A stretch of 64,000 bases of DNA from Heligmosomoides polygyrus polygyrus. Its lineage: Eukaryota > Nematoda > Chromadorea > Rhabditida > Heligmosomidae. Numbering within the stretch: the first letter of the stretch is position 1; every line of letters begins with the position of its first letter. Of this stretch, positions 10,348 through 21,146 are shown piece by piece. The DNA lies in assembly GCA_947396885.1 (NCBI GenBank), contig OX377204.1, forward strand, positions 90,902,728 to 90,966,727, given 5' to 3'. Position numbers and translations under genes: made by a program. The notes below the pieces were generated by a model. The model saw only the letters and a list, made by a program, of their open reading frames with translations, ran no database searches and had not been told where the DNA came from.

Positions 10348-11728
10348 ACATATTTCTGTTAGGGAGGTATCAGAGACTACTAGGTCTTGCAAGAAGGAGG
10401 CCGACTTGCTGCGCTGCATAAACGCTCCAGCACCACTAGGCGTCACACCCAAGTGCGAGGCGGCCGTGTAGGCGAACCGAGCGACGGCAGTTGGACATGA
10501 TGGGTCAGCCAGCAGAGGTTGAGCGCTCTGCTCAGAAATGTCAAAAATATCGACTTCTCTGGATCTGAAAAATTTTATACCACTAGAAAGCTCTCAACCA
10601 GCTTAAACGCTCTGTTTAAGCCATTTTTCAATTTGAGGAAAAACGACTGTAGGAACGATGGAAAATCACCAAGGCGACGAGTTTCCTTTGGAAGTTAACA
10701 GCTCATAAAAATGCTCTGGAAAGAACTGCTTGATCCTTCTGATGTTGTGTCAAAGCCAGGTAAGCGTACAGTGTACGAAAACAATTCTGTCTCTTTAACT
10801 GCTCTTATTATAGACTTACACGACTGTCAACTACAGAAAAAATGGCACTGCAGCAAACCCATTTCGTGCATGAGGTGGTTTGCGGCTAAAGATTCTGGGC
10901 ATTTGGTTGAGTTGTAGGAATAGTTTTTACATTGTTTTAAAGATTATCTTCTGCTTTATATGATTTATTAGTTTGGGATTTAGAAGCAGAAGTTGCATAG
11001 CAGAGGGTAAACCACCAACTTCGACTAAATCGTGTTTTCGAACAACCGCAGGATACAACCAGCTGACTAAATTTAGATCTGCTAACTGTCATCGTGATCG
11101 CAGTAATGTGCTGCAACTAACTGTGCTAAGCAAGAACGAAAATTCCAAAGTTTTCTAAACGTCGCTAGTGAAGTGCGCGCTAGAGACGCCACTGGCAGTT
11201 TTGGAGAGGTCGTAAACGAATTAGCGGCCTTCCAAAAGAAAATGCTCTGCAGCTAAGTCAATTTCCAAAAAAGTTCAGTTTAAGCGGTACCGACAGATTT
11301 GTCATTGACAGGGAAATGTTTTGCTGTAAATTAGGTTTCGTTATAGCAAATATGAAGGAAGTTAAGGAGTTGCGACTGTTTGCGACGGAAAAATCTGTCG
11401 CAAAGCGTCGATTGTTCACGAATTAGGAGCGGTATTGTACTGTATCCAGAGATTTTTTACAAAAAAACGTGAGAATAACCAAGCTACTAAATGGAAGTAT
11501 ATGACCCTAAAAATCGAGAATGTGTCGCTATATCTCAGTATCATCTTTGCGGACAACATGAGTTACCCTATTTTTGCAACTGAATGGGATCAGGAGATGT
11601 ACGTCGGCCGCATAGCCTCTTGACAAGCTATATGATTCTTTATGTGTACCTGTAGTTGCACCACCACTTTGGACCCTTTTTTATTTGCGCCGAACCTTTT
11701 GGGCATTCCTGCCTACATAGCAGAACAC
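10348..11728. other. No recognisable gene
   Basis: Only short open frames without family motifs. I see no RNA gene or repeat that recurs in the window. Confidence 0.45.
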
Positions 11729-11737
11729 GTTTCATAT

Positions 11738-11900
11738 CTTCTTCTTATTCTTCAGCGTTTGTCCCGCTTAGCAGCGGGGTTCGCTCTTCTGGTATGATGA
11801 CGCCACTTCGCACGATCAAACGCTTGATCGGGGTGGATACCAGCTTCCTTTAAGTCCACGTGCAACGTATCAAGCCAGCGTTGCCTAGGTCGTCCTTTAG
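11738..11900 (-). mobile_element. 3' end of non-LTR family 2 (GAA-tailed), truncated
   Basis: The minus strand reads RPRQRWLDTLHVDLKEAG and then DRAKWRHHTRRANPAAKRDK before a stop and an impure GAA tail. This is the same C-terminus as the element ending at 55467. A 9-bp direct repeat GTTTCATAT (11729-11737 and 11901-11909) flanks it, showing a 5'-truncated target-primed insertion of only ~160 bp. Confidence 0.85.
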
Positions 11901-11909
11901 GTTTCATAT

Positions 11910-12374
11910 AAGCATAGTTAGGTCAGTGTAGCATATGCTATCAACTTGATCAATCTTTGAGTTCCAGAACCTCGTTCCCAGTACGAGTTACTAGGGAAAC
12001 CTGTACCAGCGACTACGTCACGCCTCACTACCATGCTGTGATATTCTGCAACACCTACTCCTTCAGGGCCCTGCGGGTTAGTCGAATGCGAGCATTTGTT
12101 TTGGCACAATACGAAGTGGTTAGAGACGGATATAGTAGTGCCGGCTATCCAGGACTGGACAGAAACGGGAGGCGGCTGGCTATCGCAAACGCGAGAAGAG
12201 AAGAGGAAGACTTCCGTACATAGCTCTTTAGGTCTCTTTTTGCTCATGTAGTGCAGTTCTTCTTCTAGAATAAATTTGCTCATAAAAAATTGTTGAATTT
12301 CCTATAGGCTTAAGATATTGGCACCAAGAAGGCAAGAATCTGTGAGACGGCGACTGCGACCGCGTATATACATA
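11910..12374. other. No recognisable gene
   Basis: Short open frames on both strands without a recognised motif. Confidence 0.45.
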
Positions 12375-13228
12375 TTAGGTTGATCGAAGAGTCTTGCAAC
12401 ACTAGCACAACAATATTCAAATTTGTCCCTATTTGCTAAAAGGAAAACTCAGCCCACGATATATTCCCCATCCATGTCTAAGAGCCGGCCCCATCTTTCA
12501 GGCAGCCTTTCAATTCCTTTCCGCCAGAATTTCTAGCGCTGTGAGAAAAAGACTTCAGAAACCTCCATTTTCAGTTGACGTCGATCATCAAACTCTCTAC
12601 CTCGAAGATGCTGCTTCAGAGCTCTGAACAGGTGTCAGAAGGAGCGAGGTCTGGATAGTACGGTGGACGGGGCAGAACTTCCCAGCATAACTCCTGGATT
12701 TTCTCGCGACTCACTTTGTCGTGCAACAGGTAGACATTTTCCCGTCCTGGGACGTTTTTGGCGCATGGCGTCTGCCAAGCTCTGGAGCTGGGTAGCGTGG
12801 ACAGATGCTGTGACTGTGGGCTCACTATCAATCAACTCCCAGTAAAGCATGCCTACTGAGTCCAACAGAGGGGTGTACGGAACGAGGTCGACCTTCGAGA
12901 GAGATATCTCCAGCCTTGAAGTGCTGATACCAACGGGCCACTGTGGAATAGTGAACGCCTTCCTCCTTGAACGCAGCGCAGATGTTGGAGGCTGCAGTCC
13001 CTGCGGAGTGGCCTTGCAGAAGTTCGTAGTAGACGATAGGTCGTGGGATACTGCTGCTCATCGTTGACATTGTTGCTGTATTCATACTCGACGAGGCCTT
13101 ATATAGTATGCTTGAAGAAGCTTCGAGAATGTACTGTGACGTCACCACACAAGAGAAATACTGTAAGAGCTTTAACAAATTTAACAGGCAGTAGCGTAAA
13201 GTGCTGCAAGACTTTTCGATCAACCCAA
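12375..13228 (-). mobile_element. Mariner element 2, internally deleted
   Basis: Ends TTAGGTTGATCGAAGAGTC (12375) and its near reverse complement ending 13228 sit between TA dinucleotides (12373-12374 and 13229-13230). At 854 bp it is about 400 bp shorter than a full mariner. The minus-strand transposase keeps the N-terminal helix-turn-helix (VYYELLQGHSAGTAASNICA..YSTVARWYQHFKAGD, about 13090-12900) and then joins directly to C-terminal fragments (LLHDKVSREKIQELC, PRPPYYPDLAPSD, about 12740-12625). The middle part with the first catalytic Asp is missing and the frames are broken. A lone related end lies at 43631. Confidence 0.88.
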
Positions 13229-13667
13229 TATGATGTCTGCTCGGCACCGCAGCTTCAAGCTTTGTGCTCGTCTTATTTTTCGCTATATTTACACTTTGTT
13301 GTTTTCCCTCTTTTCGTAGCGTTTAGAAATTTCAGGGTAAGATAGTGCAAGTGTCGCTAGGGTACGCATTAAGGTGCTTGAGCTCTTATCACTTAATTTT
13401 CTCATCATTGGTTGATTTATTTTCTGGTGTTTTCGTGCCTGTCTTTATATTTTACTCACTGTATTTCAATAAACATTTAATCACTTCAGTTTGAAAAAAA
13501 TATCGGACAAATCTGCGTGACAATTATCTGCTGGACTACCAACTTGTGCACCGGCGATCGAACAACCAACTGCATCGACGAAGGTGGAACATTTTCCATA
13601 AGCAATGCGACGTGTGCACGGACTGCAAGATCCCATGATGAAGGGAAGTTCTATATTGATACACTTA
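13229..13667. other. No recognisable gene
   Basis: AT-rich. The minus-strand open frame near 13650-13490 has scattered cysteines (GSCSPCTRRIAYGKC), but I could not match it to a TIL exon. Confidence 0.4.
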
Positions 13668-13673
13668 TTTATT
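13668..13673 (-). terminator. Polyadenylation signal for TIL gene
   Basis: AATAAA on the minus strand about 28 bases after the TAA stop at 13701, at a normal spacing for a nematode 3' end. Confidence 0.6.
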
Positions 13674-13700
13674 ACATCTGAGGCACGGAGCAAAGTGCGT

Positions 13701-14143
13701 TTAAACGATTGGGTCATCCACACATGTAGCATCTTGCAAACAAAGCCCATTCGCACATGGAAGATCGACAATCTCGCAATGCTGGTTCTCTTTACATACC
13801 ACACCGGTGCATGTAGGTGGAGGCTGCTCTAAAATACGCAGGAATAGGACAAAATTTGATGAAAATCTCAGGGGACGTACGGGGAGGGCAGGAAGAATCT
13901 GGAATGCAGGGTCCATCGAGCTCCAATCTGATATATCCCTGCTTACAGCGGCACACGTTCACGGCGCAGTCACCTTCACACTCCTGAAATAGAGCATCTA
14001 GAACTGCTTCAAGCATCTAATTTCTAACGGCATTCAGTTTTTTCGAATAAAATTTGCAAAAACACCTACAGGATAGAGTTCGATGCATGTCGACTCGCAT
14101 CGTGTTCCACAGTCGGTTAGGAGTTCGTTTTCGCCGCAAATTT
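13701..14143 (-). CDS. TIL-domain secreted protease-inhibitor-like gene, 3' exons
   Basis: Three minus-strand exons join in frame: 14143-14070, 13983-13881 and 13828-13701. Introns are 86 bp (GTAGGT..TATTTCAG) and 52 bp (GTACGT..TATTTTAG). The first two exons encode a near-canonical TIL domain: ICGENELLTDCGTRCESTC, then CEGDCAVNVCRCKQGYIR and GPCIPDSSCP. The last adds TCTGVVCKENQHCEIVDLPC and CLQDATCVDDPIV before TAA. TIL domains usually inhibit serine proteases through a disulphide-bonded loop and are secreted. The upstream exon with signal peptide and start was not found (the first codon here is split, so another exon is needed). The related gene at 2590-2904 shares the C-terminal motif. 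Confidence 0.8.
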
Positions 14144-14601
14144 CTTAAAAGCACAACATGACGACTTTTCGCTCTAAGGGAAAAGCTAGCATCTTGTCCT
14201 ATGCATCATGTATTCAAATTCATACAATGCTTTAAAGTAGGAGGCTCAACTAGAATAGACGAAAAAACCGCCGACTCTCTCTTGTACAATGTTGATTCAT
14301 GGTACGATCCCGACCAAGGCCAATAATGCTTTTCTTCTAAGAGTAAATTACTCCAATTTTTGAACAAATCGCTTCAAGTGAGAACCTATGTTGACGACAA
14401 ATCGTCTTCTAAAGGCAAGGAATTCGACAATCAACAGGATGTGTTCTTTGCGGAGAGATCGCGACGGCAGATTGGACGCATGGGGCGTTTGTAAACATTT
14501 CTTCTTGCATAAATACGCAACCACGTGGGCGATTGTCTTTTGTTTTGTTTTTGTGTTTTATACGTCTCTCGGCATTGTTATTGTTTAAAAAATAATATAA
14601 A

Positions 14602-14896
14602 AAGGATAAAGGATAAAGGACGGCGTTACTCAATCCCTTCTGGGATGCGCCAGCGCATTCTACTTCTACGGGATGTCGTGGAGGCGACATGAATGCGTAT
14701 TTGGCCATACAATGACTTGCAGTGGCCAGCCGATGAACAAGTCAGCGCTTTATCCTTCCCAGACAAGTCTGGTACCAATTCACCGACCCCGGAGGGATGG
14801 AAGGCTTGGTTGGCCTGGGCGGGAGGTTCGAACCAGGATCCTGGCATCGGGTGCACGCGACAGTCGGCGCTTCCTCCGACTGCGCTACACGCGCCA
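14602..14896 (-). mobile_element. tRNA-derived SINE, full-length copy
   Basis: The best-preserved member of the family that dominates this window. Read on the minus strand: a tRNA-like head with an A-box match (GTAGCGCAGTCGG) and B-box match (GGTTCGAACC), a ~200-bp body (AACCAAGCCTTCCATCCCTC, GGCCACTGCAAGTCATTG), and a tail of TTTATCCTTTATCC. Length ~295 bp. SINEs are transcribed by RNA polymerase III and moved by a LINE-encoded reverse transcriptase; the partner LINE is not evident, because neither non-LTR family here has a matching 3' tail. Confidence 0.9.
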
Positions 14897-14979
14897 CTAA
14901 ACAAACGCATTAAAATTTACCTCCTTTGAGCAGTGCATCGCAATACTGAGCACTCAAGACCCAAGAGAAACACTTTTAT

Positions 14980-15045
14980 GAAGACGATGCAAAAACGAGG
15001 GTGTTAACTTCTTCAATTATAGGAAATCGCGTGGACATATGACAT
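14980..15045 (-). repeat. Dispersed repeat matching 4435-4497
   Basis: Minus strand GAAGAAGTTAACACCCTCG and flanks match the plus-strand segment near 4470 over about 65 bp with moderate divergence. Identity unknown. Confidence 0.55.
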
Positions 15046-15046
15046 A

Positions 15047-15115
15047 TTCGAACCAGGATCCTGGTATCGGGTGCACGCGACAGTCGCGCCTCCTCCGACT
15101 GCGCTACACGCGCCC
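15047..15115 (-). mobile_element. SINE head fragment (tRNA-like part only)
   Basis: Only the 5' tRNA-like ~69 bp of the SINE is present (minus: GTAGCGCAGTCGGAGGAG to GGTTCGAATA), ending just past the B-box. Body and tail are absent. Confidence 0.8.
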
Positions 15116-15147
15116 AAAAAAAAACAGTTTTTTTAGATAATATAAAT

Positions 15148-15380
15148 GGTTTAATTACCCAAGTTTGAAGTCCCCTTCTGGTCAAAAACAACTCCGCGTG
15201 GTCTAGTTGGTATTCTTGTGCCACTGATTTGAAAACAGGCGTGCTACCAAGCGGGTCGGACTTCACTACATGGTTTGTGTAAAACCACGATTTCACATTA
15301 CCTCCGGGATACCTCATAAAGCAGAAAGCGTTGCGCATCCCGTAGAAGGGGGAATGGGAAAGAATAAGGAGGAGCTTTAT
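15148..15380 (+). pseudogene. SL1-headed retrocopy with SINE 3' end
   Basis: Bases 15148-15168 match the first 21 bases of nematode SL1. About 150 bp of unidentified sequence follow, then about 60 bp resembling the SINE 3' end (TTGCGCATCCC at about 15330, tail TTTATCCTTTATTC). SL1 is joined to mRNA by trans-splicing, so SL1 sequence in genomic DNA away from SL RNA genes implies reverse transcription of a processed transcript. The middle part is not recognised. The arrangement parallels the clearer case at 45245-45592. Confidence 0.55.
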
Positions 15381-15712
15381 CCTTTATTCGAAGTGTAAAA
15401 TACTTGCAACTAGCCCACTACTTCTTCCTTCTAGATAAGTGGGTTGCCTCTGTATAGTAATTTGCTTTCGTGTTAGATATACCCAGCATGTTTTTGGGAA
15501 GTGAGTAATGTAGTCAGAGAAGCTGCCGACTGCCGATGATCCACAAATCAGCGTATAAGGCCCTTGGTATACTCCATTGCTCTTCCGCGACAAGGATTTG
15601 AACGAGGCAGCGAGACGCGTAGCGCATCGTACAGTAGATTCAGTCCCCTCCGGTTATAACAACTCCATTTAGGTCGAAACTCCTGATACAATGCAAATTT
15701 TTTCTGGAGCCG
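15381..15712. other. No recognisable gene
   Basis: No motif or recurring repeat seen. Confidence 0.4.
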
Positions 15713-17262
15713 TATGCGCGGTAGAGCGATAAACGGAGAATGCGCTCGCTGGCTGAGAGAATTAGCAAGAATGCGGATCAGCGAATGTTGCGTGCTATTA
15801 GGGGGGGGGGGGGCAAAAGTAATGAGACAAAATGAAAAAAATCTTTATCTCCTTATAACTCAATTACAACTCAACGATGCTGAGGAATGTATTTGCCATT
15901 AAGGGCAATGACCTTGCTGCCATCGCTCAGTCAACTTCCTGATCCCATCCTTACAGAACTACTTGAGCCTGGTGCTGATCAAGTGCTCGATATGGTTGTC
16001 AAGGACTGCTTGGGTTCTTGTGTCCCTTCCGACTAGGAAGTCCTGTAGGCTCAAGTAGTAGTGGTAGTTGCATGGAGAGATGTCCAGCGAATACGGTGGG
16101 TGAGGCATGTGAACGTAGCCCAGCTGGCCAAGCTTATCCGTGCTTACTTGTTCCCGATGGGGTGCGGCGTTGTCGAAGAGGAGAACCTTCTTGAAGCGCT
16201 GCGAATGAATAAGAGCGAGTCGCCGGCCCATCTCCTCTATTTCGTTCACCATGGCCTTGGAGTTCATCATGGTGCTCTTGGGAAATAGCTTCCAGTATAC
16301 CGTTCCATGGGCGCAGACCCAAAAGCTCCAAAGATGCTTCTCGCCGTGAACATCTTGCCGAACGAAGGTCGGTAACAATTCACCAGGCCTCACCCAGACT
16401 CGCTGCTTGGCAGGGTTAAGGTAGAAGACGTACTTCTCATCCTCCGTGAATATTGAGCCCAGGCTGCTCGGGGTTGGGAATTGGGGGAGATTTGCGCGAC
16501 ACAGGTCGACTCGTCAGACTGGGGTTTCGGCATGAGACAGGCTGGGGTTTTTGGCATGCTTCTGGAAAGAGCGGAAGTGGTAACTTCTCAGATGGACTTC
16601 AGTAAGTAGCATACAAACATACAAATACGATAAGCACAAAACCGGATTCCAGCCACGAGATATATGGAAACGGCATGGGGTGTCTCATTACTTTTGGCCC
16701 CCCCCCCTAATATTATCGAGAACATAGAATTCCTCGGCTCAGACAGCGCGAATATTGCTCCGCGCATCTTAGAAAACACATAACAGAAAATAAGGCTTGG
16801 GGAAAGGCAGAAACGATTTCTTAAGTTTCCTATTTTTTCGTATATGCTGGCTTGTGCTGAGTCCCGTTGGCTCTGTCGTCTAATGCGGCTTCGTCCCCGG
16901 GGGTGAGTAATGCGCAGAAGAGGTAAACCTAGGTGAGAGATCGTTTTGCTAGAAAATTTCGAGGTAGTGCGACTAGGAAAAAGAAGGAGTAAGATTTCTC
17001 GCATTGAGCTAAATATTAAGAGCCGTCAAGTTTAGAGATTGAGAAGAGGAAAGCATCTTACAGCTCCTTTAGAAATAGTCGTGGGAAGTAGAGCCATCTC
17101 TACTTCCACCTGTCGATTGCTCACATCATATTGTTCACTTATCCGTTCGATTGATGTATTGCGTATTATTTTGGATCGGTATATTTACCCAAGTTTTAGG
17201 TTCTGGTGATCGAATAAACTGCTTGGGCTGTTGGCAGCCGTTTGTACCGCGTGGCAAGGCCG
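15713..17262 (+). repeat. 640-bp dispersed repeat, copy A (interrupted by mariner)
   Basis: Same sequence as 17936-18583 from TATGCGCGGTAGAGCGATAA to CCGCGTGGCAAGGCCG once the 907-bp mariner and its TA duplication are removed. The first part is itself an inverted repeat (ATGCGCGGTAGAGCG.. and ..CGCTCCGCGCAT). Bases 17178-17199 resemble SL1 (19 of 22). Family unknown; no long frame. Confidence 0.8.
15801..16707 (-). mobile_element. Mariner-like element 3 with poly-G ends
   Basis: Inverted ends are G(13)CAAAAGTAATGAGACA on the left and the complement with 10 C on the right, between TA dinucleotides (15799-15800, 16708-16709). The minus-strand remnant reads FTEDEKYVFYLNPAKQRVW, FWVCAHGTVYWKLFPKS and LLFDNAAPHREQ..MPHPPYSLDISPCNYHYY. 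The spacing from the second Asp to the third catalytic position is 34, but that position is Asn (CNYH), and the N-terminal DNA-binding half is missing. It is therefore non-autonomous. It lies inside repeat copy A and copy B lacks it, so it inserted after A and B separated. Confidence 0.88.
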
Positions 17263-17580
17263 TGCCGACTTTAAGCCGACCAACTTCCCTATACGCCAAT
17301 AAGGATCAACTTCCGCTAGGCTGCGTCGGATTGCGCGGATCTGAGAGAAACTCTGCATCCAAGGTGACTCTCGCTATAGGATCCAATACTGGTCTCACGT
17401 GGAATTTGAAGGGGAGTGAATGCTGTATTTCGTAATCAGAACTACCCGTCGGTCGCAGAGATCGATACACATCATCCTCATGTTGTGCACTGCCCTGTCC
17501 ACTCATAACGAGCTCGACATTCTTCTGTATCCCTACTCTCGCTTATTCCAACTTGCACTCTACTAAAATACCGGTACCAG

Positions 17581-17793
17581 TTGCTCTATTCGGAAACGAC
17601 AGCCAACTACACTGACGAGAAGCAGTTGAAGAGGCGCGGAGAGTCCATTCCTGAAGTAGCCGTGCACTTCAACAGGAAGTATCCCGAATCTACATTCAGA
17701 ATAATTCTCAAAGAAAACGGGAAGACTCTCGTAGCAGTAGAAGAAGGTATGGAAGGCAAAAGAACGAGGATAAGAGCTGCGAAACAGATCTGA
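17581..17793 (+). pseudogene. Possible pogo/Tigger-like helix-turn-helix fragment
   Basis: A 70-residue open frame contains GESIPEVAVHFNRKYPESTF followed by RIILKENGKTL. This resembles the N-terminal helix-turn-helix of pogo/Tigger (CENP-B-type) transposases (pattern G-x-S-x-x-E-V-A-x-x-F-N-x-x-x-S-T-x-R-x-I-L-K). The rest of a transposase is not seen. It lies in the spacer between repeat copies A and B. The assignment is by eye and weak. Confidence 0.35.
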
Positions 17794-17935
17794 GTGATGC
17801 TCTTTTGCGTTGGTTCAAAGATGTGCGAAGTTAAAACATTCTAGTCGACACACACATACTTTGAAGGTTGGTTTCTTATTGACAAACTTCTGGACATCTG
17901 AAGTTCAATCAAAATTTTCAGAGAAAGACCGTTAC

Positions 17936-18583
17936 TATGCGCGGTAGAGCGATAAACGGAGAATGCGCTGGCTGAGTCAGCAGGCTGAGAAAATTAGCAA
18001 GAATGTATATCAGCGAATGTTGCGAAAACATTGGATTCCTCGGCTCAGCCAGCGCGAATATCGCTCCGCGCATCTTAGAAAGCACTAGCATAACAGAGTA
18101 TAAGGTTCGGTGAAAGACAGAAACAATTTCTTCAGTTTGCTATTTTATTTTGCGCTGGACTGCGCTGATTTAACTTTGTCTCTGGGTCGTTTAATGCGCT
18201 TAGGCTCAAGGGTGAACATTGCGCAGAGGAGTTCAACCTTAGGTTAGAAATCCTTTTGGACCTATATTCTGAAGTAGTGCGCCTAGGAAAAAGAACGACA
18301 GAAAGACTTTCTCGTATGGAGCTAAAGATTAAGGGTCGTCAAATTTAGAGACTGAGAAAGGGAAGAGCTTCTTAGAATTCTTTTTTGAAATAGTCTTAGG
18401 GAGTACTGTCATCTCTATTTTTATTGGCCGATTGCTCACATGATATTGTTCACTTCTCGGTTCGATTGATGTATCGAATTTAACCTGTATTGATTTAATT
18501 ACTCAAGTTAGAGATTCTGAGATACTGGTGGTCGAATAAACCGCTTGGGCTGGTGTCTGGTGTTGTACCGCGTGGCAAGGCCG
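17936..18583 (+). repeat. 640-bp dispersed repeat, copy B (uninterrupted)
   Basis: The intact counterpart of copy A, direct orientation, separated from it by ~670 bp. It contains arms near 17938-17975 and 18033-18073 that could pair as a hairpin. Bases 18492-18513 match SL1 at 19 of 22; where copy A differs from SL1, copy B agrees, and the reverse. Confidence 0.8.
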
Positions 18584-19201
18584 GGCAACGATTTTAGTTA
18601 AACATATTCCTTAGGCTTCCTAAAAGTTGTACAATTATACGATCTTTTAAACAAAACTGCTAGCTTACCTGCTATTGTGCTGTTCTGAGAGGTGAGCACG
18701 AAGAGAAAACACTGAAACAATATTCACTGTCGAATTCCTATGCGAGGACGAGAAACAGGTAATTAATAAATTTATTGAAAGTCGATGAAACATTTCAAAG
18801 AATTGGTAGAATAAAGAGCGTCAGAAGGCTTACCAACGTGTAGACAACAAGCAGCATTGTTGCACCGAAGCACTGAAATGGTCGTTCAGAACAAAACAGC
18901 AAGTGTCCGATGTTTCACTGGAAGACATATGGATCATCACAAGGAGACGTTCCGAGCCACGTTCTTCAATTTCCTTTATGAATTCTATAATAACCTAACA
19001 ACAGAGATACATCTGGGTTACTGTAGGATGATCGTACCCTAGTTACCTAGCTAGTCCATGTGATGCACAAGAATCCCCACAAATTGGCTCCAGTGCCAAG
19101 ACCAGCCGACTTTCGCGAAATCAGTCTTTTTGAAGGTTTTATGGTTAGCTGGCATCGCCAGAAAAAGTGCTGTATCAGCGTCAAACTGCTGATTCTTGCT
19201 C
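18584..19201. other. No recognisable gene
   Basis: AT-rich, short open frames only. Confidence 0.4.
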
Positions 19202-19286
19202 AAGTTGAGGTCAACGTCATAAAAACTGATTTTGCCTGGTGAATCCACAGGGCAAAATCAGTTTTTTTTGACGTTGACCTCAACTT
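19202..19286. repeat. Palindrome, ~35-bp arms
   Basis: AAGTTGAGGTCAACGTCA..ACTGATTTTGCC and its reverse complement flank a ~14-bp loop. Apart from a T-run length difference and one base the arms match. The transcript would form a stable hairpin. Confidence 0.85.
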
Positions 19287-19448
19287 TTAAAGCTTCCTCA
19301 TATCAGTTTTCACCTCATAGACTCGCCAAAAGTAGCTATGCCTTTCATTCTTCCAGCGTCAGTGGAATGCCAAGAGACTTGACTGGAAAGGATAACACAC
19401 TGATTTGGCCACCAGCTGGCTCCCACAAATCTTTCTATAGACTATATA

Positions 19449-19730
19449 AAGAATAGAAGGATGAATCAAAGCGTTAATCGATAACCTTTAGGATTTTCTA
19501 CTTCTACGGAACGCCGATAGACAATTCGAATGCGCATGAAGTGGCCTACAAAATGGCTTGCGGTGACCGGTGAATAGACACCTCAGTGTTTTCCTTACCA
19601 AACGAGGTTGGCACCAGTTTAACGATCCCCAAGGGATGGAAGGCTTAGGTGGCCTGGGCGGCAAATCTGAACCAGGAATCTGAAATCCGATGTACGCAAC
19701 TGTTAGCGTTTCCATCGACTGCGCTTCCGT
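19449..19730 (-). mobile_element. SINE, diverged copy
   Basis: Minus-strand SINE recognisable by the CTTCCATCCCTTGGGG body string, GCAAGCCATTTTG and the head GGTTCAGATTTGCCGCCC. The tail is degenerate, and it is more diverged than its neighbours. Confidence 0.75.
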
Positions 19731-21146
19731 ATAACTAACCGTTGAAATCGTAGCGCATCTCACAAAGGACTTTTTGTTTTGATAATATTCGGATATTAAT
19801 CGCAAAATCTTTTTGAAAGATTAAAACAAGTGTGTGATCCTATAATACGTAGGCATCCGAACTGGAGGTAGATAACTGGTGAGGTAGTGTAGTAAAAACA
19901 CGCCTTAAAAGCTAGGCGAAAATTTTCAGAGAAAACTTAAAAGAAGTGAGGGTTTAACAAAAAATGATTTTAGAATAAATAAAAAAAGTGTAAATAGGCA
20001 TGCGAATAGAATTTTATTGTCCTGATTTTGGCTGGTAAATACTCTTCCTCTTCCTGCTCTAGTTTTCAGTTAACAAACTCGCTTTGGAAAAAGAGCAATT
20101 TCCGCTTTGTGCAAGCCAAGGAAGATGTCAATTTGGCGAATCTTTAAAAAAGCAGGCGTTAGGAGTAATCCTTTGTGCAAACTGATTTTTTGTATCACTT
20201 TTTAGATTGAATAACTTCTATGGTTCGTTTTTGCCAATCTTAGAAAAAACCCAACTTTCGCTCACATTTTTGATGAACTTATTTTGTGTTCTACTTGCCT
20301 CAGTAAATGTTCTGTTCTGCTCTCTCACGCCAAACGATTACAATTTAAAAATTTTGGGACAGGTCTTTCATGAATCTTTATATTCAGGAGAAAGTGGCAA
20401 TATCCTTCGAAATCATCTGTAAAAAAATTGCAATGTTTTTCTAACTCGACCTCCTCAAAATCCTATTTATCGAGGCTGTGATACTGACTGGTACCTGGTA
20501 TGACATCTCGAAGTAAGCGTGTCAAGACGTACATCTCACTCTCATCCCACGTCTAAGCTAACAAGCTTTTATAAAAGTTCTTTCCTTGTGGGCACTCCCT
20601 GTTAGAGTTCTCTTATTGCTAAGCAGCCGGAAATTGCCAAATGGGCTCCACGTTGAACGAGCTTCTTCGCCCGGTTTCGATACGGAGCGCTTCGCCATCC
20701 ACTTATTTAGACGACAGCGGGTAAGACAGCTCTTGTGGTCCGGAACCTGTGATTTGCCAGTTCAGAGCAGCGTGTGCTCCCTAATCTAGGTAAGCCCACA
20801 ACCACAGGCGTTTGACCACATTTTTGGCAGTTACTCTGCGAGAGGTTCAGGAAAAGTAGACGGGCCGGATTTTTTTCTGGGCCGTATTCATGAAGCAGTG
20901 AGTATCGGGGTGCACACAAAACGTTAAATTTCCGGTAAAACGTTGAATTTCGTTTAAAAAATACAATTAGCTGCAAACCATTGTTTCAAGTGAAAAAATC
21001 AAGGAAAACCCTCTAGGTTCCAACCTCAAGAGATCAACAGCTAAGGCTCAAGGAATGGACTGTAACACTGCAGTGAAAACAAACAATTCAGCATCAACAA
21101 ACATCAACAACATCAACAAGATGATCACCGGCAAGGCATCTTATTA
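19731..21146. other. No gene; minor repeat near 20910
   Basis: Bases 20908-20960 (GGGGTGCACAC..CGTTAAATTTCCGG) resemble the inverted segment at 23430-23560 rich in CGTTAAATTCGTTAA. Otherwise nothing recognised. Confidence 0.4.

Noticed and set aside
10064..10452. Minus-strand frames crossing the gap
   Set aside because: Mostly N, so the reading frames are artefacts.
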